Counted from the stretch's first letter, positions 44,001-53,599 are shown. The stretch is DNA of 64,000 nucleotides from Algoriphagus terrigena DSM 22685 (GCF_000429445.1 NZ_AUBW01000007.1:1-64000); one strand, 5' to 3'. Numbers and translations: made by a program. The notes: a model not told the origin generated them from the sequence alone.

Positions 44001-44843
44001 ATGGAAAATACTTTTAAGATACTTTGCCCCACCGATTTTTCGGAATGCTCACTCAACGCCATCGAATTTGCAACCCGATTGGGAGAGAAGCTGAATGCTC
44101 ACTTGGTACTCTTTCACGTGCTCAACAGGGAAGATTACCTGAAGCTGTCTCCGATGGACGAAGAGGGCAAAAATCAGCTTGACTTCGTCGATGAAAAATT
44201 GGAAAATCTTCGGAACGCTGTCTTGGATGAAGCGTTGGTAAATGGCTTGGCTGGATGCGAAATAGCCTACCGGGAAGGTAAGATAGTCCCCGTTACCCTG
44301 GATTATTCCCGAGAGATGGATGCGAACCTCATCGTGGCCGGTACCGAAGGAATGAATGAATTGCGTAGTCAGATCATCGGCAGCAGAGCCAGTCGGATGG
44401 TGGAGCAGAGTGACCGGGATATTCTGATTGTGCCGAGAAAGGTCTTCTTTAAGCCGCCGCGTAAATTCGTTTACGCCTCTGACTACGTCGAGGAGGACAA
44501 GCTCGCGATCCAGCGAGTGGTGGAGATGGCAAGTTTGTTTGATTCTGAGATTGACATCGTGCATGTCTCGTCCAGCCACAAGGCCATCGATAAGTCCCTG
44601 CACATGACCATGGTAGAAGAGATTCAGCCATTTGTCCGCTATGAAAAGATCAACTATGTGCTGAAGTCTTACCGTGACGATCTGGCTTTGGGGCTGGAAA
44701 ATTACCTTCAGGTAGCAAAGGGAGATGTGCTGGTAACCCTGAGCAAGAAAAAGTCCTTCTTTGATCAGATTTTTTCCAAAAACCTCTCCAAGAAGATGTC
44801 ATACTTCCTCAATAAACCCCTGTGGGTCATCAAGGGTTTTTAG
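44001..44843 (+). CDS. Universal stress protein with two UspA domains
   Basis: A 280-residue cytosolic tandem UspA protein. The first domain (residues ~5-150) begins ILCPTDFSECSLNAIEFA and has a full ATP-binding motif G-2x-G-9x-GS in GTEGMNELRSQIIGSRASRM, ending ILIVPRK. The second domain (~155-280) begins KFVYASDYVEEDKLAIQRVV and lacks the glycine motif (LVTLSKKKSFFDQIF), so only the first half should bind ATP. It is the second gene after the GhrA-like reductase and overlaps the convergent TPR gene by 4 nt. Confidence 0.9.
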   Translation: MENTFKILCPTDFSECSLNAIEFATRLGEKLNAHLVLFHVLNREDYLKLSPMDEEGKNQLDFVDEKLENLRNAVLDEALVNGLAGCEIAYREGKIVPVTLDYSREMDANLIVAGTEGMNELRSQIIGSRASRMVEQSDRDILIVPRKVFFKPPRKFVYASDYVEEDKLAIQRVVEMASLFDSEIDIVHVSSSHKAIDKSLHMTMVEEIQPFVRYEKINYVLKSYRDDLALGLENYLQVAKGDVLVTLSKKKSFFDQIFSKNLSKKMSYFLNKPLWVIKGF

Positions 44844-45553
44844 ATTTTTTTCCCGGAGAAAAATCCCTTCAAAAACTTCCCGAATTCCTGTCTGGTTTTC
44901 GGATCTGTAAGCAGCGACTTGAGCGTATTCCAAAAATCACCTGAACTGACTTTCTTCGGTTCTTCCCGGATCGATGCCGGGGAAGGTTGAGCAGATTCGG
45001 CCGAGGGCTTTGAGTCGATAGGTGGTAGGCTGTTTGCAGACTTCTGAGGGTCATATCCGGTCAGCTTATCAGACTTGTCAAAGCTTTGCTTTGAGCGTTC
45101 GATATAGCCGAGCTTCTCTTCCGCCAATCCTTTGTTGTTATAGGATACAGCATCTTCCGGGTCTAGTTCGATGGCTTTTTCATAATCTTCGATGGCGCCG
45201 TGTAGATCTCCCATGCGGTCTTTGAGAAATGCCCTACTGCTGTATCGATAGGGGTTTTTGGGATCGAGGTTGGTCGCTCGGTCGAGTTCACTGAGCGCTT
45301 CCTCGTTTTTGCCCATGAGATGCAGGACCACGCCCCGATCACTGATGTAGTCTGTGTTGTAGGGCTCGAGCTCCAGGAGGAAATCAAAATCGCCGAGCGC
45401 CGCTTCTCCTTTTCCCATGCGGGTGAGAACCCGGCCTCGGTAAAGGTGGAGTTCGGCCTGGCCGGAATGCTCAGAAATCAATTGGTCAAAAACCTCCAAC
45501 GCTTCCTCAAATTTCCCTTCCTTGTAGAATGCTATGCCTTTTTCGAAACTCAT
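44840..45553 (-). CDS. Cytosolic TPR protein
   Basis: A 237-residue protein without signal peptide: five or so TPR units from the start (MSFEKGIAFYKEGKFEEALE, LHLYRGRVLTRMGKGEAALG, SDRGVVLHLMGKNEEALSEL, YSSRAFLKDRMGDLHGAIED, YNNKGLAEEKLGYIERSKQS), then a Ser/Pro-rich linker and a basic C-terminal stretch (QEFGKFLKGFFSGKKI) that could be an interaction site. A scaffold role is likely; partner unknown. Confidence 0.85.
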   Translation of the reverse strand: MSFEKGIAFYKEGKFEEALEVFDQLISEHSGQAELHLYRGRVLTRMGKGEAALGDFDFLLELEPYNTDYISDRGVVLHLMGKNEEALSELDRATNLDPKNPYRYSSRAFLKDRMGDLHGAIEDYEKAIELDPEDAVSYNNKGLAEEKLGYIERSKQSFDKSDKLTGYDPQKSANSLPPIDSKPSAESAQPSPASIREEPKKVSSGDFWNTLKSLLTDPKTRQEFGKFLKGFFSGKKI

Positions 45554-45710
45554 TGTTTTTTCTTTTTTTTCGACAGATTCACCAACTCCTCGCCACCATA
45601 TTAGGCATCAAACATTCCGTTCAGGAGCTTTGTGCGGTCGCCTGTTGCCGCTGACCTCTATTCATACAAAGTTAAGCCCAGAATAGTTTGCCGAAGAATA
45701 TTTCCCAGGA

Positions 45711-45744
45711 TTTCGCTCCCTTTTCCTTCCGCTTGCTATCTTTA
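45711..45744 (+). promoter_or_regulatory. Possible holA promoter
   Basis: TTTCG (45711-45715) and TATCTTTA (45737-45744), 21 nt apart, resemble the Bacteroidota -33 and -7 boxes. The -7 box ends 21 nt before the holA ATG at 45766. Consensus match only. Confidence 0.35.
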
Positions 45745-45765
45745 AACCGTCTAGTTTTTCAATCC

Positions 45766-46788
45766 ATGCCCCATTCTCCCGAAGCTGTTCTTAAAGACCT
45801 GAAAGCGAAAAAGTTTGCTCCGATTTACTTTTTGGAAGGGGATGAGCCCTATTTCATCGACTTGATTACCGACTACGTCGAGAAGCACGCCATCGCTGAG
45901 CATGAAAAGGGCTTCAATCAGTTGGTGATGTATGGCAAAGACTCCCAAGTCAATGTTATCCTTAGTAATGCCCGTAAATTCCCCATGATGGCGGATCGGC
46001 AGGTAGTGATCGTCAAGGAAGCACAGAGTATTCCTGATTTGGGAAAAGAGGACGCTCAGAAACTTTTGCTCAGCTATATCAACAACCCGCTGCCCAGTAC
46101 GATACTTGTTTTTGCGCATAAGCATAAGAAGCTCGACGGCCGAAGTGCGCTGAAAAAGGAGCTGGACAAAAAGACGGTTTTCGTCAATTCGGAGAAGGTC
46201 AAGGACTGGAAGCTCACCGAGTGGGTGGATGGATATTTCAAGGACCTGGGACACCAGATTGAGCCAAAAGCTTCACAGCTTCTCGCCGACTCTATTGGAA
46301 ACAACCTCGAAGTGATCACCAATGAGGTAGGAAAGATGCTAATCAACTTTGCCGAACCGACGAAGTTCACTGCCGAGCATATCTCCAAGTTTATCGGCAT
46401 CAACAAAGAGTACAACAATTTTGAGCTCACCAAGGCTATAGGTTTCAGGGATGTGAAAAAGGCGAATCAGATCATCCACTATTTTATCCAAAACCCAAAA
46501 GCTCATCCGATTATCCCCATTTTTTCTCTACTGTACAATTATTTCAGCAAGATAGCGCTGATCCACCGGGCCGGAGCCATGCCTGACAACCAGCTGGCCG
46601 GAGCGATTGGAGTGAATCCCTATGCACTCAAAGAATATTCAGCTGCAGCCAGAAACTTCAAATTGGGCAAGGTAATTGATGTGTTCGCACACATCAAAGA
46701 GGCGGATCTTCGTTTCAAAGGAGTTGACTCCGGAAGCATGGAACAGGGTGAAATCCTCCGCGAACTGGTGTATAAGATTTTGCACTGA
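45766..46788 (+). CDS. holA: DNA polymerase III subunit delta
   Basis: HolA, the delta subunit of the clamp loader that opens the beta ring. From the ATG at 45766 the protein has 340 residues, the usual length; the frame extends upstream but with no family-like sequence. It begins PHSPEAVLKDLKAKKFAPIY and FLEGDEPYFIDLITDYVE, has SNARKFPMMADRQVVIVKEA and KELDKKTVFVNSEKVKDWKL, and a C-terminal collar domain (FELTKAIGFRDVKKANQIIH). It is followed by the Tol-like operon after about 108 nt. Confidence 0.93.
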   Translation: MPHSPEAVLKDLKAKKFAPIYFLEGDEPYFIDLITDYVEKHAIAEHEKGFNQLVMYGKDSQVNVILSNARKFPMMADRQVVIVKEAQSIPDLGKEDAQKLLLSYINNPLPSTILVFAHKHKKLDGRSALKKELDKKTVFVNSEKVKDWKLTEWVDGYFKDLGHQIEPKASQLLADSIGNNLEVITNEVGKMLINFAEPTKFTAEHISKFIGINKEYNNFELTKAIGFRDVKKANQIIHYFIQNPKAHPIIPIFSLLYNYFSKIALIHRAGAMPDNQLAGAIGVNPYALKEYSAAARNFKLGKVIDVFAHIKEADLRFKGVDSGSMEQGEILRELVYKILH

Positions 46789-46854
46789 GTACCCAAAAGC
46801 CGAACTAGGAATTGAGCATTTTGTATTAGACAGGATGTGATGAATACGCGTGAT

Positions 46855-46875
46855 GCGAGATTCCATGTGGCCATT
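46855..46875 (+). promoter_or_regulatory. Leader element copy upstream of the Tol-like operon
   Basis: GCGAGATTCCATGTGGC (46855-46871), as a 21-nt element identical to the copy at 10592-10612, ends 21 nt before the ATG of the 995-residue TPR gene. Its internal ATG opens a four-codon mini-ORF (MWPF) ending in TAA at 46879. See the sucC and pncB copies. Function unknown. Confidence 0.55.
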
Positions 46876-46896
46876 TTAAACCAATTATTATAACAG

Positions 46897-49884
46897 ATGA
46901 AATACTACCTGGTGCTACTTACAGGCCTCGGGATAAGTGTGGACGCTTTTTCTCAATCCACTCTCTATCAGACCAGTCCCCAGCAAGCTCTGGATTATCA
47001 ATTGGAGCTTTTTGACAAACAGCTCTTTTCTGCTGTTCTCTACGACAACAGCCGACTGCTCAGCCAAAATCTAAACGGCGAGCAGCAAAAATCTGCGGAA
47101 CTCCATCGCGCAATGTCGGCTCTCCAGATCGAGAGTCCCGATGGGCCCGGACTGATGAAATCCTACATCTATGACCATGGAAGCCATCCATCCGTGGCAA
47201 CCGCGGGGTTGTATATGGGGGATCATTTTTTCAACAAGAAAAACTACAAAGAGGCCCTCGATGGGTATGCGCTGGTCAAGACAAGCAGTCTCAGCGAAGC
47301 CAATAGAGCCGATGTGCTGTTTAAGCAGGGCTACTCGCACTTTCAGTTGAAAAACAATGCGGCTGCCGCACCGTTTTTTGACGAGGCCAAATCTCTCAAT
47401 CAGCCGATTAGTGCCGATGCCTACTACTACAGCGGTTTTATTGCAATGGAAGGTGGAAACAACACCAAAGCGATCAGTGACCTTCAGGCAGCTGGCAAAT
47501 CGAACTTTTATGCCACCAAAGTTCCTTATTTGCTCACCGCGCTCTACTATCAGGAGGGAAATTACGATCAGGTGATCAGCTACGCGGAGCCGCTTTTGGC
47601 TTCCGGTCAAAATCTGGATCGAAAGGAAACCATCAACCTCTATCTCGCTGAGGCTTATTACGCCAAGAAGGACTTTGCCAATGCGGCTAAGAACTATGAC
47701 GCGTTTATCAATGCCAAGAAAGGCACCCTTTCCCGGGAGGAAGTGTACAAGGCCGGGATTTCTTTCTTTGAAATAGGAAACTACCAGCGGGCTACCGATT
47801 ACCTGAAAGTGTCCGCCTCAGCGACGGATGAAATCGGCCAATCTTCGAGCTACTACCTCGGACATTCTTACCTGAAACTGGAAAATTACCAGTTTGCGAC
47901 GACCAGCTTCCAGGCGGCGTCCAAATCCAGCTTTAACAAGCAAATCCAAGAAGAATCGCTATTTAACTACGCGAAGACCAGCCTTCAAAAGGGCACTTTT
48001 TCGGTTGCTATCACTGCGTTAGACGAATATCTGAATACGTACCCTTCGGGAAAAAACAGGGCCGAAGCGGAGACTTTGCTATCCGAAGCTCTGATCAATT
48101 CAAGCGACTACCTTCGGGCAATCGAGCAGATGGACAAGATCAAAACCAAGTCTCCACGGATACAGGCGGCCTACCAAAAAGTCGCCTTCTATCAGGCGAT
48201 GGTTTATTACCGAGATCAAAAGTACAAGCAAGCTTTGTCGTTGATTGACAAGTCTCAGAGCTTTCCGGCGGACCGGGATTTGCTGTTGGAGACGCACTTC
48301 TGGGAGGCGGAGATTTTGGCTGCAGATGGCAATCTACCGCAAGCAATCCGAGCTTACGAGGCCCTCCGGGCCATGAATCCAGCGACGACCAATCCGTATG
48401 TAATCAAAACCCACTACGGTCTGGGCTATGCTTACTTCAATTCTCAGAACTACACCAAAGCCGAAGAGCAATTCAGGCTGTACACCGAGAAACTAAGAGG
48501 CAGCGAAGACAAGCAGAATTATGACGACGCGTTGCTTCGCCTGGGAGACTGCCAGTACGTGCAGAAGAAATTTGGAGATGCAGCCGGGACTTTCCAGCGG
48601 GCGATCTCTGAATCCAATTCCCAAATTGATTACGCCTATTATCGTCTCGCGGTCGTGCAAAACTTCCAGTCCAACAACAATGAGGCGCTCGCCAACTTGG
48701 ATCGCTTGATTTCCGGTTTTCCTTCCAGTCTTTACCGCGAAGATGCCATGTTCCAAAAGGGGCAGATTTACCTGGAGGAATCCCGTTACAATGAAGCTTC
48801 CAGCGCTTTTACCGATCTGATTACCAGCAGACAGAGTTCGCCTTTTATTCCTTTCGCTCTGGAAGGAAGGGCTGTAGCGAATTTTTCACTGCAGAATTAC
48901 GACCAAACGATCGCGGATTACAAGGACATCCTGAATGAGCATCCAAATGCTGAAAATGCCGAAACCGCGCTAAAAGGACTTCAGGAAACCTTGGCACTTC
49001 AGGGGAGATCGGGCGAGTTTGGAGATCAAATAGCGAAATACAAATCTGCCAATCCAGGTTCGGGCAATGTCCAGTCTCTGGAATATGAGGCGGCAAAAAG
49101 CCTCTATTTTGACAAAAACTACCAGCAGGCAGCGAGAGCGATGGAGAACTACCTCAAAAGCTATCCGCAATCTGCACAGCGTGCCGAAGCGCTTTATTTT
49201 GCCGGAGATGCATTTCTCCAGGCTGGAGACCAAGAGCGGGGCTTGGGCTTTTTCAAACAATTGGAAAAAGAGCCGTCCTCTCCGCAGCGCGTGAGAGCGA
49301 TGCAGAAGATCGGTGCGATCGAGTTGGAGAGAGGAAACTACGCTGCGGCAATTCCATATCTGGAGACCGCTGCGCAAAATTCACGCAGCAAGGCAGAAGA
49401 AGCCGAAGCGATCCAAGGGCTGATGATTGCCAACTTCGCTGTCCGCAATTTTCAGCCGGCTATCACCTTTGCCGACAAATTGATGACGCTGGACGGTGTC
49501 ATCCCTGAGTCGACGCCGACAGCTATGCTGACTAAGGCCAAAGCCCAGCGGGAACTGAACCAGAAGGCCCAGGCTGAGCTGACTTTGCAGACTCTGGTCA
49601 ATGACCACAAGACGATTCAGGGTGCGGAAGGCCTATACCTTTTGGCATTTTCACTTCAGGAAAAAGGTGACATACCAAAGTCAAACGACGCCATCTTCGA
49701 CTTCTCGGGGCCATTTGCAGACTTTGGCTACTGGTATGGTAAGATGTTCATTCTCTTGGCGGACAATTACCTGAAAACAGGCGAGGACTTCCAGGCCAAA
49801 GCCACGCTCGAATCTGTCGTCGAGCGTGCTACCGATGCAGATATCAAAGCCGAAGCAGAGGCAAAACTCAAAACCCTGAATTAA
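46897..49884 (+). CDS. Large periplasmic TPR protein, first gene of Tol-like operon
   Basis: A 995-residue exported protein (signal MKYYLVLLTGLGISVDAFSQ) made almost wholly of TPR and TPR-like units, for example FNKKNYKEALDGYALVKTSS, AEAYYAKKDFANAAKNYDAF, LRLGDCQYVQKKFGDAAGTF and GAIELERGNYAAAIPYLETA. Size and repeats suggest a long superhelical scaffold spanning the periplasm. It is 3 nt before the barrel gene. In the proteobacterial Tol operon the last gene (CpoB/YbgF) is also a periplasmic TPR protein, which invites comparison. The conserved leader element precedes it. Confidence 0.85.
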   Translation: MKYYLVLLTGLGISVDAFSQSTLYQTSPQQALDYQLELFDKQLFSAVLYDNSRLLSQNLNGEQQKSAELHRAMSALQIESPDGPGLMKSYIYDHGSHPSVATAGLYMGDHFFNKKNYKEALDGYALVKTSSLSEANRADVLFKQGYSHFQLKNNAAAAPFFDEAKSLNQPISADAYYYSGFIAMEGGNNTKAISDLQAAGKSNFYATKVPYLLTALYYQEGNYDQVISYAEPLLASGQNLDRKETINLYLAEAYYAKKDFANAAKNYDAFINAKKGTLSREEVYKAGISFFEIGNYQRATDYLKVSASATDEIGQSSSYYLGHSYLKLENYQFATTSFQAASKSSFNKQIQEESLFNYAKTSLQKGTFSVAITALDEYLNTYPSGKNRAEAETLLSEALINSSDYLRAIEQMDKIKTKSPRIQAAYQKVAFYQAMVYYRDQKYKQALSLIDKSQSFPADRDLLLETHFWEAEILAADGNLPQAIRAYEALRAMNPATTNPYVIKTHYGLGYAYFNSQNYTKAEEQFRLYTEKLRGSEDKQNYDDALLRLGDCQYVQKKFGDAAGTFQRAISESNSQIDYAYYRLAVVQNFQSNNNEALANLDRLISGFPSSLYREDAMFQKGQIYLEESRYNEASSAFTDLITSRQSSPFIPFALEGRAVANFSLQNYDQTIADYKDILNEHPNAENAETALKGLQETLALQGRSGEFGDQIAKYKSANPGSGNVQSLEYEAAKSLYFDKNYQQAARAMENYLKSYPQSAQRAEALYFAGDAFLQAGDQERGLGFFKQLEKEPSSPQRVRAMQKIGAIELERGNYAAAIPYLETAAQNSRSKAEEAEAIQGLMIANFAVRNFQPAITFADKLMTLDGVIPESTPTAMLTKAKAQRELNQKAQAELTLQTLVNDHKTIQGAEGLYLLAFSLQEKGDIPKSNDAIFDFSGPFADFGYWYGKMFILLADNYLKTGEDFQAKATLESVVERATDADIKAEAEAKLKTLN

Positions 49885-49887
49885 GCC

Positions 49888-51612
49888 ATGAAAAGATTAA
49901 CCCTATACTCATTTATTGCGGGAGCATTTGCTTGTGGCATCACCTCTGTATCAGCTCAGGATCAGCAGCAGCAGAAGAGAGGCGAAGTGACCGATCAGGA
50001 ATTTGTGATCCGCAAAGACCGGGTGCTGACCGTCCCGACTCAGCCAAGATCCTTTGAGCGCATGCCCGCTTTGCCACAGCCTAAAGGTTTGGCGGATTTC
50101 AACTATTCAGTGACGCCTTTCTTTTTGAATTTGCCGGCACTAAAACTTCAGCCCACGGCTTTGGAGAAGAGCTACCGACAGGACAAGGTGACTCTCTATC
50201 CCGGATACATCCGAGCCGGTTACGGCAACTTCGCTTCGCCGCTGCTGGAGGGAAGATACATGTCCACAAACGCTGATCCGCTGAACTACGCGCTGAAATT
50301 CAAGCATCAGAGTTTTGGCAAGGGGCCAGTCGCGGGGGAGGAAAGTGCAGAGTCGCACACGGTGTTCGGAGCTGACGGAAGCTATTTCACCGATCTGGTA
50401 GAAGTATTCGGAGGATTGAGCTGGGGTCAGGATAAGTATTCCTTTTACGGAGTAGATCCAATGCTTTTTGAAAATCCGGATGTTCCGTTTGAGACGTCTG
50501 ACAACGTGCTCAACAATGTGCAGGCGAAAGTTGGAATCCGGGATATTGAAAAGACTGGACTGTTTTCCTACGAGGGACAGCTGAGTTTTAGAAATTTCAA
50601 AGACAGCTATGCTGCCAAAGAAAACGAAGTGGGAATCCAAGCGGGAGGGAAGGTCAGGACCGAATCTGATTGGTCAGGAGGAGTTGACTTGGCTTATTTC
50701 CATACCAATCCCAACGATGTCGACTATCTGGAAAAGCGAAATTACTTTTCGGTACGTCCGCGGATTTCTTACAATTACGAAGCGTTCCGGTTCACGGCGG
50801 GTTTGAATGTGGTGTCTGAAAATGATTCCATAGCAGAAAAGGACAACGATTCTCATATTTTCCCACTTTTACAGGCCAGCTACCAGTTTGCTGATGAGTT
50901 TGGGTTCTTTGCGGAGTTCTCCGGCGACGTCCAGCGTAACACGTATTTCAGTTTTGTAAATGAAAATCCTTTCCTTGGCCCGAGCGAGCAGTTGTTGAAC
51001 ACTGTCAATAATTACAAGATCGAAGGTGGGATCGAGGGTCAGTTTCAGGAAGCTTTCCATTATCGGGCTGGCATCAATGTGGGTCGGTACAACCAACTTC
51101 ACTTCTTTGCAAACTCTTTGGCAGATAGCTCTCGGTTTGAGCTCGTCTATGATGACAAATCCACAGTGGTCAATGTGAACGCGGAATTGGGCTTCAAGAT
51201 CAGCGAGGTCTATTCCTTGGGAAGCCGCCTGGACTTGTATCAGTATGAGCTGAATACCCAGCAGGAGGCCTGGCATAGACCGGTTTGGGAAGTGCGGATC
51301 AACAACCAAGTGACCCCGGTAGATCGACTTTTGCTCCAGGCAAATCTGAACTTCATGGGTGGTATAAAAGGACGAGGGACGCCAATTATGCCAGATTTGG
51401 GAGGAATAGGAGGAATCATGGTTCCTGAAAGCTACGAGGTGGTCAATCTGAAAACCATTGCAGATCTCCAGCTAAAGGCTGATTTCAAGATCACCGACCA
51501 GATCTCGATTTTTGCCGAAGGCAACAATATCCTCAATGGAAAAAACACCCGCTGGCTGAATTATCCTGTGCGGGGAATTCAGTTGATCGGCGGGGCGAGC
51601 TTCAAATTCTGA
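49888..51612 (+). CDS. TonB-receptor-like outer-membrane barrel without plug
   Basis: A 574-residue exported protein (signal ending SVSA/QDQ). After a short N-terminal linker (RKDRVLTVPTQPRSFERMP, then LKLQPTALEKSY) it is nearly all beta-strands of the TonB-dependent-receptor barrel type: YPGYIRAGYGNFASPLLEGR, FFAEFSGDVQRNTYF, and the receptor-like end ISIFAEGNNILNGKNTRWL and IQLIGGASFKF with terminal Phe for the BAM signal. I see no plug domain and no obvious TonB box, so it is not an ordinary transporter; it may be the outer-membrane anchor of the downstream proton-driven complex. Confidence 0.78.
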   Translation: MKRLTLYSFIAGAFACGITSVSAQDQQQQKRGEVTDQEFVIRKDRVLTVPTQPRSFERMPALPQPKGLADFNYSVTPFFLNLPALKLQPTALEKSYRQDKVTLYPGYIRAGYGNFASPLLEGRYMSTNADPLNYALKFKHQSFGKGPVAGEESAESHTVFGADGSYFTDLVEVFGGLSWGQDKYSFYGVDPMLFENPDVPFETSDNVLNNVQAKVGIRDIEKTGLFSYEGQLSFRNFKDSYAAKENEVGIQAGGKVRTESDWSGGVDLAYFHTNPNDVDYLEKRNYFSVRPRISYNYEAFRFTAGLNVVSENDSIAEKDNDSHIFPLLQASYQFADEFGFFAEFSGDVQRNTYFSFVNENPFLGPSEQLLNTVNNYKIEGGIEGQFQEAFHYRAGINVGRYNQLHFFANSLADSSRFELVYDDKSTVVNVNAELGFKISEVYSLGSRLDLYQYELNTQQEAWHRPVWEVRINNQVTPVDRLLLQANLNFMGGIKGRGTPIMPDLGGIGGIMVPESYEVVNLKTIADLQLKADFKITDQISIFAEGNNILNGKNTRWLNYPVRGIQLIGGASFKF

Positions 51613-51679
51613 TAATGTTTAACTCCCGGGTTGGCCTTTCGCTGCATTTCGGTTAGTTTCGTAGCTTTCTCAATTGAAC

Positions 51680-52516
51680 ATGCCGGCAAAAGACTCAGAT
51701 AACAAACAGTGGTCAGATCCTAAGGATTATGGGCTTCCCTTTGTGGAGATTACTCCACTTAGGCCCAAAGCATTGACTGAAGAAGTGAGTTCAGCCGATG
51801 AGTCGATGCCGCCTGTTCCGACTGCAGAAGCGATAATACCTGTTCTTCCGGTCGTTTCCGAATTGGAAATCCAGCCAGCGCAACCTGTTGAGGAGAGCGC
51901 ATCAATTGCTGGCCAACCGACGAAAGCACCGGCTGCAAGCAAACAGGGAGAAGAGGAAAAATCTTCCTCGTGGGTTTGGGCGGTGGTCTTGATTGGCTTG
52001 GGAATCGTCGCCGTGATCGTGTGGCAAATTATGGCTAACCAAAACACTCAGGCGTCAAAACCTGTTTTCGAGATTGTCGATGAACCTGCAACCGAGATTC
52101 CGGCGGTGACGGCCGATTTTCCTACCGAAACTACAGCAACTGACCAAAATCAACCTGTTGTAAATCAGGATTCTATAACCCCTTCCAATATTTCAAATCC
52201 TAATATTTCCAAACCTGCCGAAACTGGTACAACTATTGCCAATACTGCATCTGGGAATTTGATCCGAATAGAGTCCAAGACCGAGCGTCCGCAGTATTTT
52301 ATCATTGTAGGAAGCTTGCCAAACGAGAAGTTGGCGCTGGAGGAAGCAACTCAGTATTACGGCAAATCAGCCGAACTTTATCTGATTGCTCCCCATGATG
52401 GCGGTAGAAATTACCGTCTTGCGCTCTCCAAATTTGGAAGCTTCAAGCTGGCCTCCGAGAAACTCGAGGAAATCAAATCCCAATACAAGGAAGAATTGTG
52501 GATTTTGAAATATTAA
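51680..52516 (+). CDS. Membrane-anchored SPOR-domain protein
   Basis: A 278-residue protein from the ATG at 51680. The cytoplasmic N-terminus has WSDPKDYGLPFVEITPLRP, then a Pro/Glu-rich linker; one transmembrane helix (SWVWAVVLIGLGIVAVIVWQ) at about 95-118; a Thr/Asn-rich periplasmic linker; and a C-terminal SPOR domain (QYFIIVGSLPNEKLALEEA, NYRLALSKFGSFKLASEKLE). SPOR domains bind glycan strands stripped of stem peptides at division septa, as in DamX and FtsN. ExbB follows after 1 nt. A weak promoter-like TAGCTTTC at 51662 precedes it. Confidence 0.87.
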   Translation: MPAKDSDNKQWSDPKDYGLPFVEITPLRPKALTEEVSSADESMPPVPTAEAIIPVLPVVSELEIQPAQPVEESASIAGQPTKAPAASKQGEEEKSSSWVWAVVLIGLGIVAVIVWQIMANQNTQASKPVFEIVDEPATEIPAVTADFPTETTATDQNQPVVNQDSITPSNISNPNISKPAETGTTIANTASGNLIRIESKTERPQYFIIVGSLPNEKLALEEATQYYGKSAELYLIAPHDGGRNYRLALSKFGSFKLASEKLEEIKSQYKEELWILKY

Positions 52517-52517
52517 T

Positions 52518-53204
52518 ATGTTGCTACAAACCCTCTCGACTGACAGTCTAACATCCATGGACAGCCTGGCAACAGGCGCTACTCCCGAAAGTATCGGCCT
52601 GCTGGAAATCCTCATCAAAGGAGGATACATGATGATCCCGCTCTATGCACTGTTTGTGCTGGCGATTTTCATCTTTATCCAGAAAGTAATCACCCTCAAC
52701 AAAGCCTCCAAGACTCCCGCACATCTGATGGATCAGGTGAAAGTCCTGGTTCAGAGCGGGCAGATTGAGAAAGCCAAGATGCTCTGCGCCGGGGAAAATA
52801 CACCTGTAGCCAACATGATCGCCAAGGGGATCGACCGAATCGGATCGCCGTTGAAAAACATCGAGGTGTCTATCGAAAACGTCGGCAAGATCGAGATCTA
52901 TAAACTGGAGAAGAATCTGGGATTGATGGCCACTGTCTCGGGAGCAGCTCCTATGATTGGGTTCTTGGGTACGGTGACTGGGATGATCCAGGCATTTATC
53001 TCCATCGCGCAAGAAGAGGGAATGGTTTCTCCAAAGTTGCTTTCCTCTGGTATCTACGAGGCAATGATTACCACCGCTGCGGGACTAGTGGTCGGTATCA
53101 TCGCTTACCTCGGTTATAATTATTTGGTGACCCAGGTTTCTAAGCTGGTTCACAACATGGAATACACCTCGGTAGAATTTATCGACCTCCTTCAGGATAA
53201 ATAA
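52518..53204 (+). CDS. MotA/TolQ/ExbB proton-channel protein
   Basis: A 228-residue inner-membrane protein of the ExbB/TolQ family, which forms the pentameric proton channel driving TonB or TolA. The first helix is in IKGGYMMIPLYALFVLAIFI; helices 2 and 3 are in LMATVSGAAPMIGFLGTVTG and EAMITTAAGLVVGIIAYLGY, with the conserved Thr and Pro-Gly-like segments. The genes for SPOR, ExbB, ExbD and TonB are separated by only 1-3 nt, so they should be made together. TolQ or ExbB identity cannot be decided by eye. Confidence 0.93.
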   Translation: MLLQTLSTDSLTSMDSLATGATPESIGLLEILIKGGYMMIPLYALFVLAIFIFIQKVITLNKASKTPAHLMDQVKVLVQSGQIEKAKMLCAGENTPVANMIAKGIDRIGSPLKNIEVSIENVGKIEIYKLEKNLGLMATVSGAAPMIGFLGTVTGMIQAFISIAQEEGMVSPKLLSSGIYEAMITTAAGLVVGIIAYLGYNYLVTQVSKLVHNMEYTSVEFIDLLQDK

Positions 53205-53206
53205 CC

Positions 53207-53596
53207 ATGGGACTTCAGGCAAAAAATAAGGTTGAAGCAGCATTCAGTATGTCGTCCATGACGGACATTATCTTCCTGTTGCTGATTTTCTTTATGCTTA
53301 CTTCCTCGTTCATCACACCGTCTGGCCTTCCTGTGAATTTGCCTTCCAGTGAGACATCGGACATCGTGATGCAGGAGGTGACGGTATCTGTGACCAAAGA
53401 CCTCCGCTACTCGGTCAATGACAAGATCGTGGGTCGCGATCAGATCAAAGCTGAGCTGACTACGCTGTTGGAAGGAAAAAAAGGTCAGGTAGTTTTGCAC
53501 ATTGACAAGGAAGTTCCCGTTGAATATTTAGTGGAGATCGGTGGCATCGCTGCCGGATTGGAAGCCAACGTTTCCATCGCCACACAACCCTACTAA
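53207..53596 (+). CDS. ExbD/TolR-family protein
   Basis: A 129-residue protein with one N-terminal transmembrane helix (MTDIIFLLLIFFMLTSSFI) that holds the conserved Asp of ExbD/TolR used in proton transfer, followed by a small periplasmic domain (VTVSVTKDLRYSVNDKIVG, VVLHIDKEVPVEYLVEIGGI). It works with the ExbB-like protein encoded 2 nt upstream to energise the TonB-like protein encoded 3 nt downstream. Confidence 0.93.
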   Translation: MGLQAKNKVEAAFSMSSMTDIIFLLLIFFMLTSSFITPSGLPVNLPSSETSDIVMQEVTVSVTKDLRYSVNDKIVGRDQIKAELTTLLEGKKGQVVLHIDKEVPVEYLVEIGGIAAGLEANVSIATQPY

Positions 53597-53599
53597 GCC

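Noticed and set aside
46620-46874. Minus-strand frame beginning MATWNLA, similar to the frame starting at the pncB leader
   Set aside because: The similarity of the two peptides is just the reverse complement of the shared leader element; the frames diverge afterwards and lie over holA and pncB.
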